From: Arhodomonas aquaeolei DSM 8974
GTDB taxonomy: Bacteria > Pseudomonadota > Gammaproteobacteria > Nitrococcales > Nitrococcaceae
Length of the DNA stretch: 64,000 nucleotides
Assembly: GCF_000374645.1 (NCBI RefSeq)
Contig: NZ_KB894812.1
Location: forward strand, 1-64,000
Direction: 5' to 3'
Numbering within the stretch: position 1 is the stretch's first letter; every line of letters starts with the position of its first letter. The position numbers were made by a program, and so were the translations under genes. The notes beneath the pieces were generated by a model. The model did not search any database and was not told the origin of the DNA. It was given only the letters and a program-made list of their open reading frames with translations. This document shows, piece by piece, positions 7,894-16,531 of the stretch.

Positions 7894-8622
7894 TCACAGG
7901 GGCAGACCACCCAGACTGGTGCCGCCGCAGACGTAGAGCGTCTGCCCGGTGATGAAGCCGTTCTCCGGCGCGGCCAGGAAGGCCACCGCCCGCGCCACGT
8001 CGGCCGGCTCCCCGAGCCGGCCGACGGGCACGCCCTCCGCCAGCCGCGTCTCGCGCTCGCTGCCCGCCGGCACCACGCCGTGGAACATGTCCGTGCTGCG
8101 CACCGGCCCCGGCGCGACCACGTTGACCGTGATCCCGTCCCCGGCGAGCTCCAGCGCCCAGGTCCGCGCCATGCCGATCATCCCGGCCTTGGTCGCGGAA
8201 TAGCAGGTCCGCGTCTGCAACCCCTGCGCGGCCCGCGAGGACAGCAGCACCACGCGCCCGAAACCACGCTCGCGCATGGCCGGCAGGGCCGCCTGCACCA
8301 GGGTGATGGCGGCACCGAGGTGGAGGTGGGTCAGCGCGTCCAGGTCCTCGCCCGCGACCTCGTCCAGCAGCGCCGCGCGGATCACCCCGGCGTTGTGCAC
8401 CACGGTGGTCACCGGATGGCGCGCCGCCACGTCCGCGGCGACCCGGGCCGTGGCCGCCGGGTCCATGAGGTCCACGGGAATGCTCTCCAGGCGCCCGTGA
8501 TCGATATCGCTGGCGCGGCGGGCCAGCGACAGCACGCGGTAGCCGCGCTCCAGCAGGTCCTCGCAGATGGCCCGGCCGATGCCGGCGCTGCCGCCGGTCA
8601 CGATGGCGACGGGTTCGCTCAT
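7894..8622 (-). CDS. SDR-family dehydrogenase, probable beta-hydroxyacyl-CoA dehydrogenase (242 aa)
   Basis: Classical short-chain dehydrogenase/reductase. The NAD(P) motif TGGSAGIG is at residues 9-16, HNAGV at 76-80 and the catalytic Ser129, Tyr141 and Lys145 are in LLSSRAA and YSATK. Its start overlaps the stop of the upstream gene (ATGA), so the two are translationally coupled. That upstream gene is a DUF35 domain fused to an SDR lacking the catalytic residues. In the benzylsuccinate pathway an active SDR (BbsD) pairs with an inactive one (BbsC). By analogy this protein would oxidise a beta-hydroxyacyl-CoA to the beta-keto thiolase substrate. The exact substrate is unknown. Confidence 0.85.
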   Translation of the reverse strand: MSEPVAIVTGGSAGIGRAICEDLLERGYRVLSLARRASDIDHGRLESIPVDLMDPAATARVAADVAARHPVTTVVHNAGVIRAALLDEVAGEDLDALTHLHLGAAITLVQAALPAMRERGFGRVVLLSSRAAQGLQTRTCYSATKAGMIGMARTWALELAGDGITVNVVAPGPVRSTDMFHGVVPAGSERETRLAEGVPVGRLGEPADVARAVAFLAAPENGFITGQTLYVCGGTSLGGLPL

Positions 8623-9767
8623 TGGTCTGCCTCCCCCATTGCGGCGAGCTCGCGTTCGAGCGCCTTGGGCTCGTCACGCCACTTCGCCAGGATGTCCTCC
8701 GCCACCGGATCGGCGGCGCTCTCCTCCACGCCGGACGCCAGCGCCGTGACCACGCCGCGGGCGAGCCGCCCCGGCGGCGCCGCCGGCAGGGCGAGCCCGT
8801 CCGGGCCGCCGAACGGACCGGCGAACACGGTGAGCACGCGCACCCCGGCGGCATGGCCGCGGGCGCGCAGGCCCTCGGTGGCGGACAGGGCCGTCGCCTG
8901 GAGGGCCGATTCCAGGCCCATCGCCGGCAGGTGCGCCCGGGCGAACACGGAGACGAGCTGGACGACGGCGCCGCCGGCGGCGGCCAGTGGCTCGCGCAGT
9001 GCGTCGGCCAGCGCCAGCGGCACCGCCACCGCCCGCTCCATCGCCTCGCGGCCCGCCTCCCCGGGCAGCGCGGACAGCCCCGCCGCGCCGCCGGCCCCGA
9101 GCCCGGAGACCACGAGGGCGTCGACGGCCCCCGCCGCCGCACGCACCGCGACGGGGTCGTACGGATCGGCGACGGTAGCGTGCACCTCACCGGGCTCCGG
9201 CCCGGCCGCCCCGGGATCGGCGTCCAGCCGCACCACGGCGGCCGCGCCGGCGTCGCGCAGGGCGCGGCTGACGGCCCGGGCGAGGGACGGCGTCGCCGCG
9301 TACAGGGCAATGCGCCGCCCCGCCGGATCGAACGTGAATGCCTGCATGGCGCTCCGGACCTCCTCCGCTTCGTCGTTTCCCGTTGCCTGCGCGACCAGCA
9401 CGCCCTCGCCGCCGCGGTCGAGCACGGCACGGACGTCCATCGTCTCCCCGGGCGCGGCCCGGCCGGCGAGGTAGGCCAGCGCCTGCGCGCCCTCGCCGAG
9501 GGAGACGGTGCCCAGGCGCAGCGGCAGCCGCGCGGCGAAGTACGGCTCGTTGCTGTGGTGCAGCCGGGTGACCGCGAGCAGCGTCCCGGCGCCGGCAACG
9601 GGCCGCCATGCCAGGGCCTCCGAGAGGCAGTGGCCGCAGACCTCCCGCGGCGGATACTGGATACGCCCGCAGTCGCCGCACACGGGCAGCTCCAGGCGCC
9701 CGCGCGCGGCCCCGGCGGTGAAGCGCCGGCCCAGCGGCCCGCGCTGGCGCGGCGGCAGTATGCTCAT
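8619..9767 (-). CDS. DUF35 zinc-ribbon/OB-fold protein fused to a catalytically dead SDR domain (382 aa)
   Basis: Residues 1-130 are a DUF35 protein: a four-cysteine zinc ribbon (CGDC-x10-CGHC, about residues 30-47) then an OB fold (GTLLAVTRLHHSNEPYFA, LRLGTVSL). Such proteins are obligate partners of thiolase-like enzymes. Residues about 140-382 keep an SDR-like Rossmann layout (RRIALYAATPSLARAVSRAL, VDALVVSGLG, VVQLVSVFAR) but lack a glycine-rich cofactor loop and the Tyr-x3-Lys pair; the aligned stretch is LESALQATALSA. The start at 9767 overlaps the thiolase stop (ATGA). BbsA (DUF35) and BbsC (inactive SDR) are separate proteins in toluene degraders, so this looks like a fusion of the two. 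That reading is inference. Confidence 0.78.
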   Translation of the reverse strand: MSILPPRQRGPLGRRFTAGAARGRLELPVCGDCGRIQYPPREVCGHCLSEALAWRPVAGAGTLLAVTRLHHSNEPYFAARLPLRLGTVSLGEGAQALAYLAGRAAPGETMDVRAVLDRGGEGVLVAQATGNDEAEEVRSAMQAFTFDPAGRRIALYAATPSLARAVSRALRDAGAAAVVRLDADPGAAGPEPGEVHATVADPYDPVAVRAAAGAVDALVVSGLGAGGAAGLSALPGEAGREAMERAVAVPLALADALREPLAAAGGAVVQLVSVFARAHLPAMGLESALQATALSATEGLRARGHAAGVRVLTVFAGPFGGPDGLALPAAPPGRLARGVVTALASGVEESAADPVAEDILAKWRDEPKALERELAAMGEADQ

Positions 9768-10930
9768 GGCCCGCCCTCCCCGAGGACGGCCGCGGCGGTG
9801 CACAGGCCACGGTCGTAGTTGATCATGCCGAAGCCGCTGACCAGCCCGTGGCGTGCGGCCTCGACCGGCGTGCCCGCGGCCTGACCGGTGAGCTGGCGCA
9901 GCGCCTCCACCAGGCCGATGTAGCCGCCGGCGGCGCCGGCCTGGCCCACGGAGAGCTGGCCGCCGCAGGTGTTGTGGGGGAAGTCGCCGCCGACGGTGAG
10001 GTCGTGGGCGCGCACGAACGCGGGGCCCTCGCCCTTGGCGCAGAAGCCGAGGTCCTCGATCTGCATCATCGAGATCACCGGGTAGTCGTCGTAGGTCTGG
10101 AGGAAGTCCATGTCCGCGGGCCCGATCCCGGCCTGGTCGTACAGGGCGTCGCGGTCGTAGAGCCAGCCGCCGCGGTACTGCACCGGGTCATCCGGGAAGG
10201 CGTTGTGGCGTTCGATCGCGCCGAGCACCCGCGCGTGGGGCAGGCCCAGGGCGCGGGCGCGCTCGGTGGACATCACCAGGAAGGCCTCCGCCCCCGCGCA
10301 GGGCATCACGCAGTCCAGCAGGTGGATGGGCTCGGCCACCGGGCGGGCGGCGAGGTAGTCGTCCAGGCTCATGGGCCGGCGCAGCAGGGCGTGGGGCACG
10401 GGACCGGCGTTGGCGCGCTGGCTCACCGCGATCCGCCCGAAGTCCTCCCGGCCCGCGCCGTAGGCGCGCATGTAGTGCTCGGCGATCAGCGCGAAGCTGG
10501 CATTGGGCCCGCCGGCGCCATGGGGATAGACGAAGTCACGGCTCATGCTGGAGAAGTTCTGCATCAGCCCGCGGAAGCTGCCGAAGTTGGCGGTGTCCCC
10601 GGCGAGGCAGGCGACCACGTCGGCGTCGCCGCACTGCACCGCCCTGGCCGCCCGGCGCAGGGCCACCACCCCGCAGGCCCCGCCGGTGGGGATGTGCTCC
10701 AGCCAGCGCGGCGACACGCCCGCGTACTGGGTGAAGCCCACCGCGGTATCCGGCGCCAGGGTAAAGCTCGAGACCGCCAGGCCGTCCACGGCCGCCTTGT
10801 CGAGGCCGCTGCGGGCCAGCAGCTCACGCAGCGCACCGGCGAGGAAGTACGCCGCCCCGTGGTGCGAACGTTTGGTGTAGCCCCAGCTCACCGGCACCGC
10901 CACGGCGACGCCGTCGTAGCCCGTGCTCAT
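9764..10930 (-). CDS. Thiolase-family protein, SCP2/BbsB-like (388 aa)
   Basis: Thiolase fold: nucleophile Cys86 in PTGGACG, a second-half NTCGGQLSVGQAGAAGG loop (about residues 324-340) carrying the region of the catalytic His, here with GQAG instead of GHP, and SGFGMINYDRGLC near the end. It cleaves or forms a beta-ketoacyl-CoA. The closest layout I know is BbsB or non-specific lipid-transfer-type thiolases, which need a DUF35 partner; that partner is encoded by the next, overlapping gene. It lies 10 bp after an acyl-CoA ligase. A likely role is thiolysis of an aryl beta-keto acyl-CoA to an aroyl-CoA plus a short acyl-CoA. Confidence 0.83.
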   Translation of the reverse strand: MSTGYDGVAVAVPVSWGYTKRSHHGAAYFLAGALRELLARSGLDKAAVDGLAVSSFTLAPDTAVGFTQYAGVSPRWLEHIPTGGACGVVALRRAARAVQCGDADVVACLAGDTANFGSFRGLMQNFSSMSRDFVYPHGAGGPNASFALIAEHYMRAYGAGREDFGRIAVSQRANAGPVPHALLRRPMSLDDYLAARPVAEPIHLLDCVMPCAGAEAFLVMSTERARALGLPHARVLGAIERHNAFPDDPVQYRGGWLYDRDALYDQAGIGPADMDFLQTYDDYPVISMMQIEDLGFCAKGEGPAFVRAHDLTVGGDFPHNTCGGQLSVGQAGAAGGYIGLVEALRQLTGQAAGTPVEAARHGLVSGFGMINYDRGLCTAAAVLGEGGP

Positions 10931-10940
10931 GCGCGCCTCC

Positions 10941-12560
10941 TCACCGCCGTTTCTTCAGGCCGCGGGTGTCCACGCAGCACGCCTGCCCCTGCAGCTCCCG
11001 CACCAGGGCCCGGAGCTCGCCGCGCTGGACCTTCTGGGTGGGCGTGAGCGGCAGCGCCTCGACGAAGGCGACGTACCCCGGCGCCTTGTAATAGGCCAGC
11101 TGCTCCAGGCAGTAGTCGACGATCGAGGCGGCGTGCGCCTCCCGCCGCTCCGCGGATACCGTCTCCGCGGGCACGACGCAGGCGATCACCTCGTCGCCGC
11201 GGATCTCGTCCGCCACCGCGCCCACCGCCACCTGGTGCACCAACGGGTGCTGCTGGAGCACGCTCTCCACCTCCACGGCGGAGATGTTCTCGCCGCTGCG
11301 GCGGATGACGTTCTTCTTGCGGTCGACGAAATGGAGCGAGCCGTCGGCACTGCGGCGGACCACGTCGCCGGTATGGAACCAGCCGCCGGCCCAGACCTCC
11401 GCCGTGGCCTCCGGGTTCTTGAGGTACTCGCGGAAGAAGCCGTGGGCCGGGTCATCGCCGGCGGCGCGCACCCAAAGCTCGCCGGGCTCGCCGTCGGGGA
11501 CGTCGCCGCCGTCATCGCCGACCAGGCGCACTTCCACCGCGGGCTCCGGACGCCCGAAGCAGGACGTGCCCACGTGGCGGGGCTCGTGGTTGGCGATGAC
11601 CGCCGCCCCGGGGCCGGTCTCGGTCATGGCCCAGGCCTCCAGCAGCGGGAACCCGAAACGCTCCTCGAACGCGGCATGGTGGCGCCGGTCCACCCCGGCG
11701 CCGAAGCCGAAACGCACGTGGTGATCGCGGTCCGCCTGCGAGGGTTCGGCGGCGAGGAGCATCGCCGGCATCACGCCCAGGTAGTGCACCACCGTGGCCC
11801 GGCTCTCGCGCACGCTCTCCCACCAGCTCCGCGGGTGGAAGCGGTCCAGCAGGATCAGGCAGCCCCCCGTGAGCACCATGGCCAGGGTGGAGAACGCCAT
11901 GGCGTTCATGTGGTTCACCGGCAGCGGTGTCAGCATGCGCTCGCCCCCTTCCCGCAATGCGGCCAGGCCGCCGATGCCGGCGTACCACTCCCCCGCCCCG
12001 AGGAAGTACCGGTTCGGCAGCACGCAGCCCTTCGGCCGCCCCGTGGTCCCGGAGGTATAGAGCAGCGCGCACTCGCTGTCGCGGTCGAGCGCCGCGTCCA
12101 CGGGCGGCCGCGGCGCCGGCGGCACCGCCTCGCCGGGGCTCATCACCGCGAGCCGGGTGCCGGCACGCTCCGCCGCGGCGCGGAGGTCGCCCGCACGCTC
12201 CGGCAGCGTCACCGCCAGCGCGATCTCGCTGTGCCCGCACAGGTACTCCAGCTCGGCGGCGCGCATCTCGGCGCTGATGGGCACCACGCTCACGCCGAGG
12301 CGGTTGAGCGCGAACCAGTGGGTGAGGAACGACGGCCGGTTCTCCAGCAGCAGCCCGGCGCGCAGCCCCGGGCCGTAGCCGGCGTCACGGAAGGCCCCGG
12401 CGAGGGCGTCGACCTCCGCCAGGACCGCCGCGTAGCGTCGCTCACCGGCGTCGATGCCGTAGATCGCCGCCGTCTCCGGCAGCACCTGGAGGCAGGGATG
12501 ATCCGGGAACCGCGCCGCGGTGTCGCGGAACGCCTCCCAGACGGTATTGGCTCGGTTCAC
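10941..12560 (-). CDS. ATP-dependent acyl-CoA ligase (539 aa)
   Basis: AMP-forming CoA ligase. The P-loop-like motif is CALLYTSGTTGRPKG (about residues 168-182), the A5 motif is EAWAMTETGPG, the hinge is FHTGDVVRRSADG and the C-terminal catalytic Lys lies in TPTQKVQRGELR (about residue 512). It activates a carboxylic acid with CoA and ATP. Neighbours are the Rieske oxygenase small subunit (12 bp upstream) and a thiolase (10 bp downstream). It should therefore feed the thiolase module with an aryl or alicyclic acid. The sequence does not resemble the benzoate/aminobenzoate ligase at 32373-33998, so the substrate is probably a side-chain acid rather than a ring carboxylate. Confidence 0.85.
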   Translation of the reverse strand: MNRANTVWEAFRDTAARFPDHPCLQVLPETAAIYGIDAGERRYAAVLAEVDALAGAFRDAGYGPGLRAGLLLENRPSFLTHWFALNRLGVSVVPISAEMRAAELEYLCGHSEIALAVTLPERAGDLRAAAERAGTRLAVMSPGEAVPPAPRPPVDAALDRDSECALLYTSGTTGRPKGCVLPNRYFLGAGEWYAGIGGLAALREGGERMLTPLPVNHMNAMAFSTLAMVLTGGCLILLDRFHPRSWWESVRESRATVVHYLGVMPAMLLAAEPSQADRDHHVRFGFGAGVDRRHHAAFEERFGFPLLEAWAMTETGPGAAVIANHEPRHVGTSCFGRPEPAVEVRLVGDDGGDVPDGEPGELWVRAAGDDPAHGFFREYLKNPEATAEVWAGGWFHTGDVVRRSADGSLHFVDRKKNVIRRSGENISAVEVESVLQQHPLVHQVAVGAVADEIRGDEVIACVVPAETVSAERREAHAASIVDYCLEQLAYYKAPGYVAFVEALPLTPTQKVQRGELRALVRELQGQACCVDTRGLKKRR

Positions 12561-12572
12561 GGCGACCTCCGC

Positions 12573-13064
12573 CTATAGGTAGAGCTGGACGGCCGGGTGG
12601 TTGGCATCGCAGTTGAGCAGGTTGACCCGCTTCATGCGCATGCGCAGCTCCCCGCCGTCGGCGCTGAGGTGGTGATAGGCGGTGGCGGCGTAGCGCAGCA
12701 CCTCGTCGCCCCGGGCCTCGGTGTAGTGGAAGTCCGTGCGCAGGACGTACTCGCCGGCCTCCGGGTCGCGGCGCTCGATGCGCGGCTGGGCGAGCAGGTG
12801 GTGGCCGCGCACCGTGGGCCGCAGCGAAAAGGCCCGCGGGCTGTTCATGCGGCCGATACGCACCTGCATGAGTAGCCGGTCGTCGTAGACCAGCGAGGTA
12901 TGGTGCTCCGGGTCGGGCTGGTCGTGCTCCAGCGGGATCCAGTAGACCCCGTCCTCGGTGAACAGCGCCGACCACTCCTCGTAGCGCTTCTCGTCGAGCA
13001 GCCGTGCCTCGTGGTAGACGAAGTCCACGAGCGCCTCGTCGCTGGGTGTGTCGTGTTCGCTCAT
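12573..13064 (-). CDS. Ring-hydroxylating oxygenase small (beta) subunit (163 aa)
   Basis: SnoaL/NTF2-like beta subunit of a Rieske oxygenase. Typical segments are VDFVYHEARLLDEKRYEEWSALF and EDGVYWIPLE in the first 50 residues, then the long beta-sheet with the conserved DFHYTEARG and YHHLS. It has no cofactor and stabilises the alpha3beta3 complex. I use the ATG at 13064; a GTG at 13082 that overlaps the alpha-subunit stop would add six residues. A G-rich ribosome site lies between them. Confidence 0.88.
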   Translation of the reverse strand: MSEHDTPSDEALVDFVYHEARLLDEKRYEEWSALFTEDGVYWIPLEHDQPDPEHHTSLVYDDRLLMQVRIGRMNSPRAFSLRPTVRGHHLLAQPRIERRDPEAGEYVLRTDFHYTEARGDEVLRYAATAYHHLSADGGELRMRMKRVNLLNCDANHPAVQLYL

Positions 13065-13078
13065 CGCCCTGCCCCCCT

Positions 13079-14404
13079 TCACTGGCCCCGGGACGCGCCG
13101 TCGGTCATGAACTTCCTCCAGGCGCGGAACTGGTTGCGCATGGAGATCTCGCTGGTGCCGTTATCCAGCCGCTCGGGCTCGTCGAGCTCCGCCGGGTCGA
13201 AGTCCCGGTGCAGGCTGATCCACTCGTTGCCGGAGGCGAGCAGCCCCGCCTGGATGGCCTCGTAGCAGTGGAGGTCGTCGTGCCCCACCACGGAGAACGG
13301 CGAGTTGATCAGCCGCGAGTAGGTCTGCGTGCGCTGCAGCAGCTCCTCCGGCGCGCCCTTTAGCCGGAAGGTCCAGCTCTCGATCAGGGTCCGGTTCGCG
13401 CTGATCGGCCGCGCGACGCGGATCGCCTGGATGGCGCACTTGGAGGTCATGGTCGGATACAGCACGGTGTTGTGCCGCACCGTGGTCAGGATCTCGCGGG
13501 CCCGCTCGGGGCCGTACGCGGCCTCCATCGCGCGGTCGTACTCGGGCAGCCCGGAGTAGTGTGAGTGGATGCTCACCTTCTCGCCGTCGTAGCTGTGGCC
13601 GTTGTCGAACACCCGCACGCCGCCGGCGTCGAAGAACTGGTAGTCGTTCACGAAGGGCAGCAGCTGCTGGATGATCATGGGCTTGGGCGCGTCCTCGGGC
13701 TGGTCCTTCCACAGCTCCCTGGCGGTACCCGCCGCGGACTCGTGCACGATCATCGGGTGCATGGTGTCGTTGAGGTTCTCGACGAACATCTTCCAGTTGC
13801 AGTCGTGCATGAACCGCAGGCAGCCGCCGGCGACCTCGATCTCGCCCTCCGGGGCCCGGTCGACCATGTTGTCCAGCGAGGTGATGACAGGGCCGAAGTA
13901 CTCGTCGAAGTCCGGGCCCTCGTCGCTGATGCGCACGAAGATGAAGCCGCGGTAGTTGCGGACGTTATCGATGGTGACCAGGCCCTTGGCGGCCCGGCAC
14001 TCGTTCAGCCGCGTGCCCTCGTAGCCCTTCTTGAACGGGATCGAGAGCAGCGAGCCGTCGGTCCTGAACGTCCAGGCGTGGTAGGGGCAGCGGAAGAACT
14101 TGCCGGTGTTGCCGCGCTCCTCGGGGGCGAGCTTCGCGCCCTTGTGCGCGCAGCGGTTCATCATCACCCGCACGCTGCCGTCGGTGTGGCGCACCGCCAT
14201 CAGCGGCCGCCCGGCGATGGTGGCGGTGAAGTAGTCGCCCCGGTCGGGGATCTGGCTGTCGTGGCACAGGTAGTTCCAGGTCCGCGCGAAGAGGTAGTCC
14301 TGCTCCAGCTCGAAGAGCTCCTCGTCCAGGTACACGTCGCGGTGGACGCAGTCGTCGCCCACCAGCGACGCGATCGCTTCGGGGTTGTCGCGATACTTGC
14401 CCAT
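13079..14404 (-). CDS. Ring-hydroxylating oxygenase large (alpha) subunit, Rieske type (441 aa)
   Basis: Catalytic subunit of a multicomponent aromatic oxygenase. The Rieske [2Fe-2S] ligands are in NRCAHKGA and CPYHAW (about residues 82-108). The mononuclear iron site is ENLNDTMHPMIVHE (about 208-221), giving His-x4-His. It takes electrons from the reductase encoded just upstream. AGGAGGAG precedes the ATG at 14404. The set alpha-beta-reductase, without a separate ferredoxin, resembles benzoate/anthranilate and IacCDF-type systems, but the reductase is VanB-like. The substrate cannot be named from sequence; indolic, phenylalkanoate or benzoate-type acids all fit the setting. Confidence 0.9.
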   Translation of the reverse strand: MGKYRDNPEAIASLVGDDCVHRDVYLDEELFELEQDYLFARTWNYLCHDSQIPDRGDYFTATIAGRPLMAVRHTDGSVRVMMNRCAHKGAKLAPEERGNTGKFFRCPYHAWTFRTDGSLLSIPFKKGYEGTRLNECRAAKGLVTIDNVRNYRGFIFVRISDEGPDFDEYFGPVITSLDNMVDRAPEGEIEVAGGCLRFMHDCNWKMFVENLNDTMHPMIVHESAAGTARELWKDQPEDAPKPMIIQQLLPFVNDYQFFDAGGVRVFDNGHSYDGEKVSIHSHYSGLPEYDRAMEAAYGPERAREILTTVRHNTVLYPTMTSKCAIQAIRVARPISANRTLIESWTFRLKGAPEELLQRTQTYSRLINSPFSVVGHDDLHCYEAIQAGLLASGNEWISLHRDFDPAELDEPERLDNGTSEISMRNQFRAWRKFMTDGASRGQ

Positions 14405-14421
14405 TGCCTTCTCCTCCTCGT

Positions 14422-15399
14422 TCACAGATCCAGCACCAGCCGCTCGCCCCTGGCTCGGGAGATGCAGATCTGCATGACGCTGTTGCTCGCCTTCTCGTCG
14501 TCGCTCAGGTAGTGGTCCCGGTGGTCCACCTCGCCCTCGATGACCTCGGTGGAGCACACCCCGCACTCGCCGCGCTCGCAGTCGGACATCGGGTCCAGGC
14601 CCGCGGCCTCGGCCGCCTCGAGGATCGTCTGGTCGGCGGCCACCTGCAGGGTCACCCCGGAGGCACGGCACTCCACCTCGAAGGCGTGATCCCCGGCCTG
14701 CGGGGCGGCCGCGGTGAACAGCTCGAAGTGCACGTGCTCCGGCGGCCAGCCCCGGGCACGGGCGCCCGCGGTGAGCGCGTCGATCATGCCCCCGGGGCCG
14801 CAGACGTAGAGGTGGTCGGCCGGGCCGTAGCCCGCCAGCAGGGCGTCCAGGTCGAGGGCGGTGTCCGGCTCGTCGTCGGCGTGCACGCTCAGCCGCTCGC
14901 CGGCGAGGGCCCGGATCTCGTCGACGAAGACGAGCTGCCCGCGGCTGCGGCCGCTGTAGTGGAAGCGGTAGTCCCGGCCCGCGGCGGTCAGGGCCGCCGC
15001 CATGGACAGGATCGGCGTGACGCCGATGCCGCCGGCGATGAGCACGGCGCGCCCCCCGCCCTCGTGCAGCGGGAAATCGTTGACCGGCCCCTCGGCGGTG
15101 AGCCGGTCACCGGGCTGCAGGCGCTCGTGCATGTAGGCCGAGCCGCCGCGCCCGTCCGCCTCGCGCCGCACCGCGATGACGTAGCGCTCCGGCGCCGCCA
15201 TCGCCGCCGCGTCGGCACGGGTGACGATCAGCGAGTACTGCCGCTGCCCGCTGCCGCCGTCCAGCGGCAGCTCGAAGCGCAGGTGGGCGCCGGGGGTGAA
15301 CCCGGGCAGCGTCCCGCCGCCGGCACGCTGCAGCTCGATGCGCCGGATCTGCGGCGTGAGCCACTCGGCGGCACGGACTTCAAGTTCCAGCTTGGTCAT
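14422..15399 (-). CDS. VanB/phthalate-type oxygenase reductase with C-terminal ferredoxin domain (325 aa)
   Basis: Passes electrons from NAD(P)H through flavin and a [2Fe-2S] cluster to the Rieske oxygenase. Order: flavin-binding barrel (RQYSL, about residue 53), nucleotide-binding domain (LIAGGIGVTPILSM and YVCGPGGM), then a plant-type ferredoxin domain with CERGECGVC (Cys-x4-Cys-x2-Cys, about residues 272-280) and a final Cys in MQICIS. The C-terminal position of the ferredoxin is the phthalate dioxygenase reductase/VanB arrangement, unlike AntC or BenC, where it is N-terminal. Seventeen bp separate it from the large subunit. Confidence 0.9.
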   Translation of the reverse strand: MTKLELEVRAAEWLTPQIRRIELQRAGGGTLPGFTPGAHLRFELPLDGGSGQRQYSLIVTRADAAAMAAPERYVIAVRREADGRGGSAYMHERLQPGDRLTAEGPVNDFPLHEGGGRAVLIAGGIGVTPILSMAAALTAAGRDYRFHYSGRSRGQLVFVDEIRALAGERLSVHADDEPDTALDLDALLAGYGPADHLYVCGPGGMIDALTAGARARGWPPEHVHFELFTAAAPQAGDHAFEVECRASGVTLQVAADQTILEAAEAAGLDPMSDCERGECGVCSTEVIEGEVDHRDHYLSDDEKASNSVMQICISRARGERLVLDL

Positions 15400-15447
15400 G
15401 GCCTCTCTCCCTGCCCGCGAAAGGTCAGCGGCAATAAACATCCAAAT

Positions 15448-15457
15448 GAATATATTC
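15448..15457. promoter_or_regulatory. AT-rich palindrome upstream of the oxygenase operon
   Basis: GAATATATTC is a perfect 10-bp palindrome about 50 bp upstream of the reductase start, in the only AT-rich stretch of the 92-bp gap after dctP. It may mark the promoter or operator of the oxygenase operon. Position is the only support. Confidence 0.3.
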
Positions 15458-15491
15458 GGACGGTGGAACCCTCCCGGCTCCACCCGCCCCG

Positions 15492-16505
15492 CTACTCCGC
15501 GTTCAGCGCCTCGATCTGGTCGTGGAAATACGCCAGCGCCGCCTCGCCATCGACCCCACGCTCCGCCGCGGTCTCCACCCAGTCCGCGCGAACCGGCGCC
15601 AGGCGCTCGGCCAGCCGGTCGCGGGCGTCGCCGTCCAGCCGGACGAAACGCACGCCGGCGCCCCTGAGCGTCTCCCGCGCCTCGCGCGCCTTGCGGTCCC
15701 ATACCCGGGCGAAGCGCCGCGCCATGGCCTCGCCGGAGAGCGCCTCGATGGCCTCGCGGTCCGCCTTGGAGATGGCGTTCCACTTGTCGCGGTTCATCAC
15801 CAGGTACTGGCTGCTGTGGGCGAAGCCCCCGGGCACCGTGACCGCGGTGTCGACGTAGTCCTGCAGCCGGAAGCTGACGATGGAGTCGCTCTGGAAGAAC
15901 GTGCCGTCGATCACGCCGCGGGAGAGCAGCTCGTAGCTCTGGGAGGCAGGCGCGGAGATCGGCGTCATACCCAGGCGCTGGGCGACCTCGCCGGTGGTCG
16001 CGCCGAGCACCCGGACCTTGCGCCCGGACAGATCGCCGACGCCGGCGACGTCGCCCCCGCGCAGGAAGATCTGCGCCGGGGTATTGGTCCACAGCGAGAG
16101 CAGCTTGACGCCCTCGTGCTCGTTGGCGGGCCGGAAGTAGCGCTGGTAGGTCCGCCAGTAGGCCACCGAGTTGGCCTCGGCGTCGTCGGCGAGCAGCGGC
16201 AGCTCCGCCATCCCGGTGAGCTTGAACCGCGCCGGCGTGTAGCCGTGCACGCCGAAGGCGAGGTCCGCGACGCCGTCGCGCACCAGGTCGAAGTGGGCCT
16301 CGGGCTTGGCCATCGCCTGCATGATCTCGACGGTCACGCGGCCGTCGGTGGCCTCGGCGACGTCCTCGGCCCAGGGCCGGATCATCTCCGTGACCACGTA
16401 GTGCTCCGGCGGCAGCCAGTTGGAGAAGCGCAGGGTCACGTTGCCCGCGGCGGCGGGCACGGCGGCGGCCAGCATCAGGGCGGCGGCGATCAGTCGGTTC
16501 AGCAT
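15492..16505 (-). CDS. dctP: TRAP transporter solute-binding protein 1 (337 aa)
   Basis: Periplasmic DctP-type receptor. A signal peptide (MLNRLIAAALMLAAAVPAAAG) precedes the mature domain, which starts VTLRFSNWLPPEHY. I chose ATG 16505 because AGGAG lies 8 bases upstream. TRAP receptors bind organic acids through a conserved Arg; GRKVRVLGATTG (about residues 150-162) matches that region. It is clearly a paralogue of the binding protein at 18345-19361: both carry NWLPP, GVHGYTP/SVHGYTP and SVAYWR. It is the last gene of the TRAP operon and lies 92 bp before the Rieske oxygenase operon, so its ligand may be the oxygenase substrate. Confidence 0.9.
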   Translation of the reverse strand: MLNRLIAAALMLAAAVPAAAGNVTLRFSNWLPPEHYVVTEMIRPWAEDVAEATDGRVTVEIMQAMAKPEAHFDLVRDGVADLAFGVHGYTPARFKLTGMAELPLLADDAEANSVAYWRTYQRYFRPANEHEGVKLLSLWTNTPAQIFLRGGDVAGVGDLSGRKVRVLGATTGEVAQRLGMTPISAPASQSYELLSRGVIDGTFFQSDSIVSFRLQDYVDTAVTVPGGFAHSSQYLVMNRDKWNAISKADREAIEALSGEAMARRFARVWDRKAREARETLRGAGVRFVRLDGDARDRLAERLAPVRADWVETAAERGVDGEAALAYFHDQIEALNAE

Positions 16506-16531
16506 GTTGTTCACTCCTTGCCCGCGCGGGG

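Noticed and set aside
9764-10930. Reading the thiolase as a ketoacyl-ACP synthase or HMG-CoA synthase
   Set aside because: The Cys is in a GGACG loop of SCP2/BbsB-type thiolases, and the adjacent DUF35 gene is the normal partner of that group.
12573-15399. Naming the Rieske system as anthranilate dioxygenase (AntABC) or the IacCDF indoleacetate oxygenase
   Set aside because: The reductase has a C-terminal ferredoxin domain, unlike AntC. The other iac genes are absent from the window. The substrate is left open.
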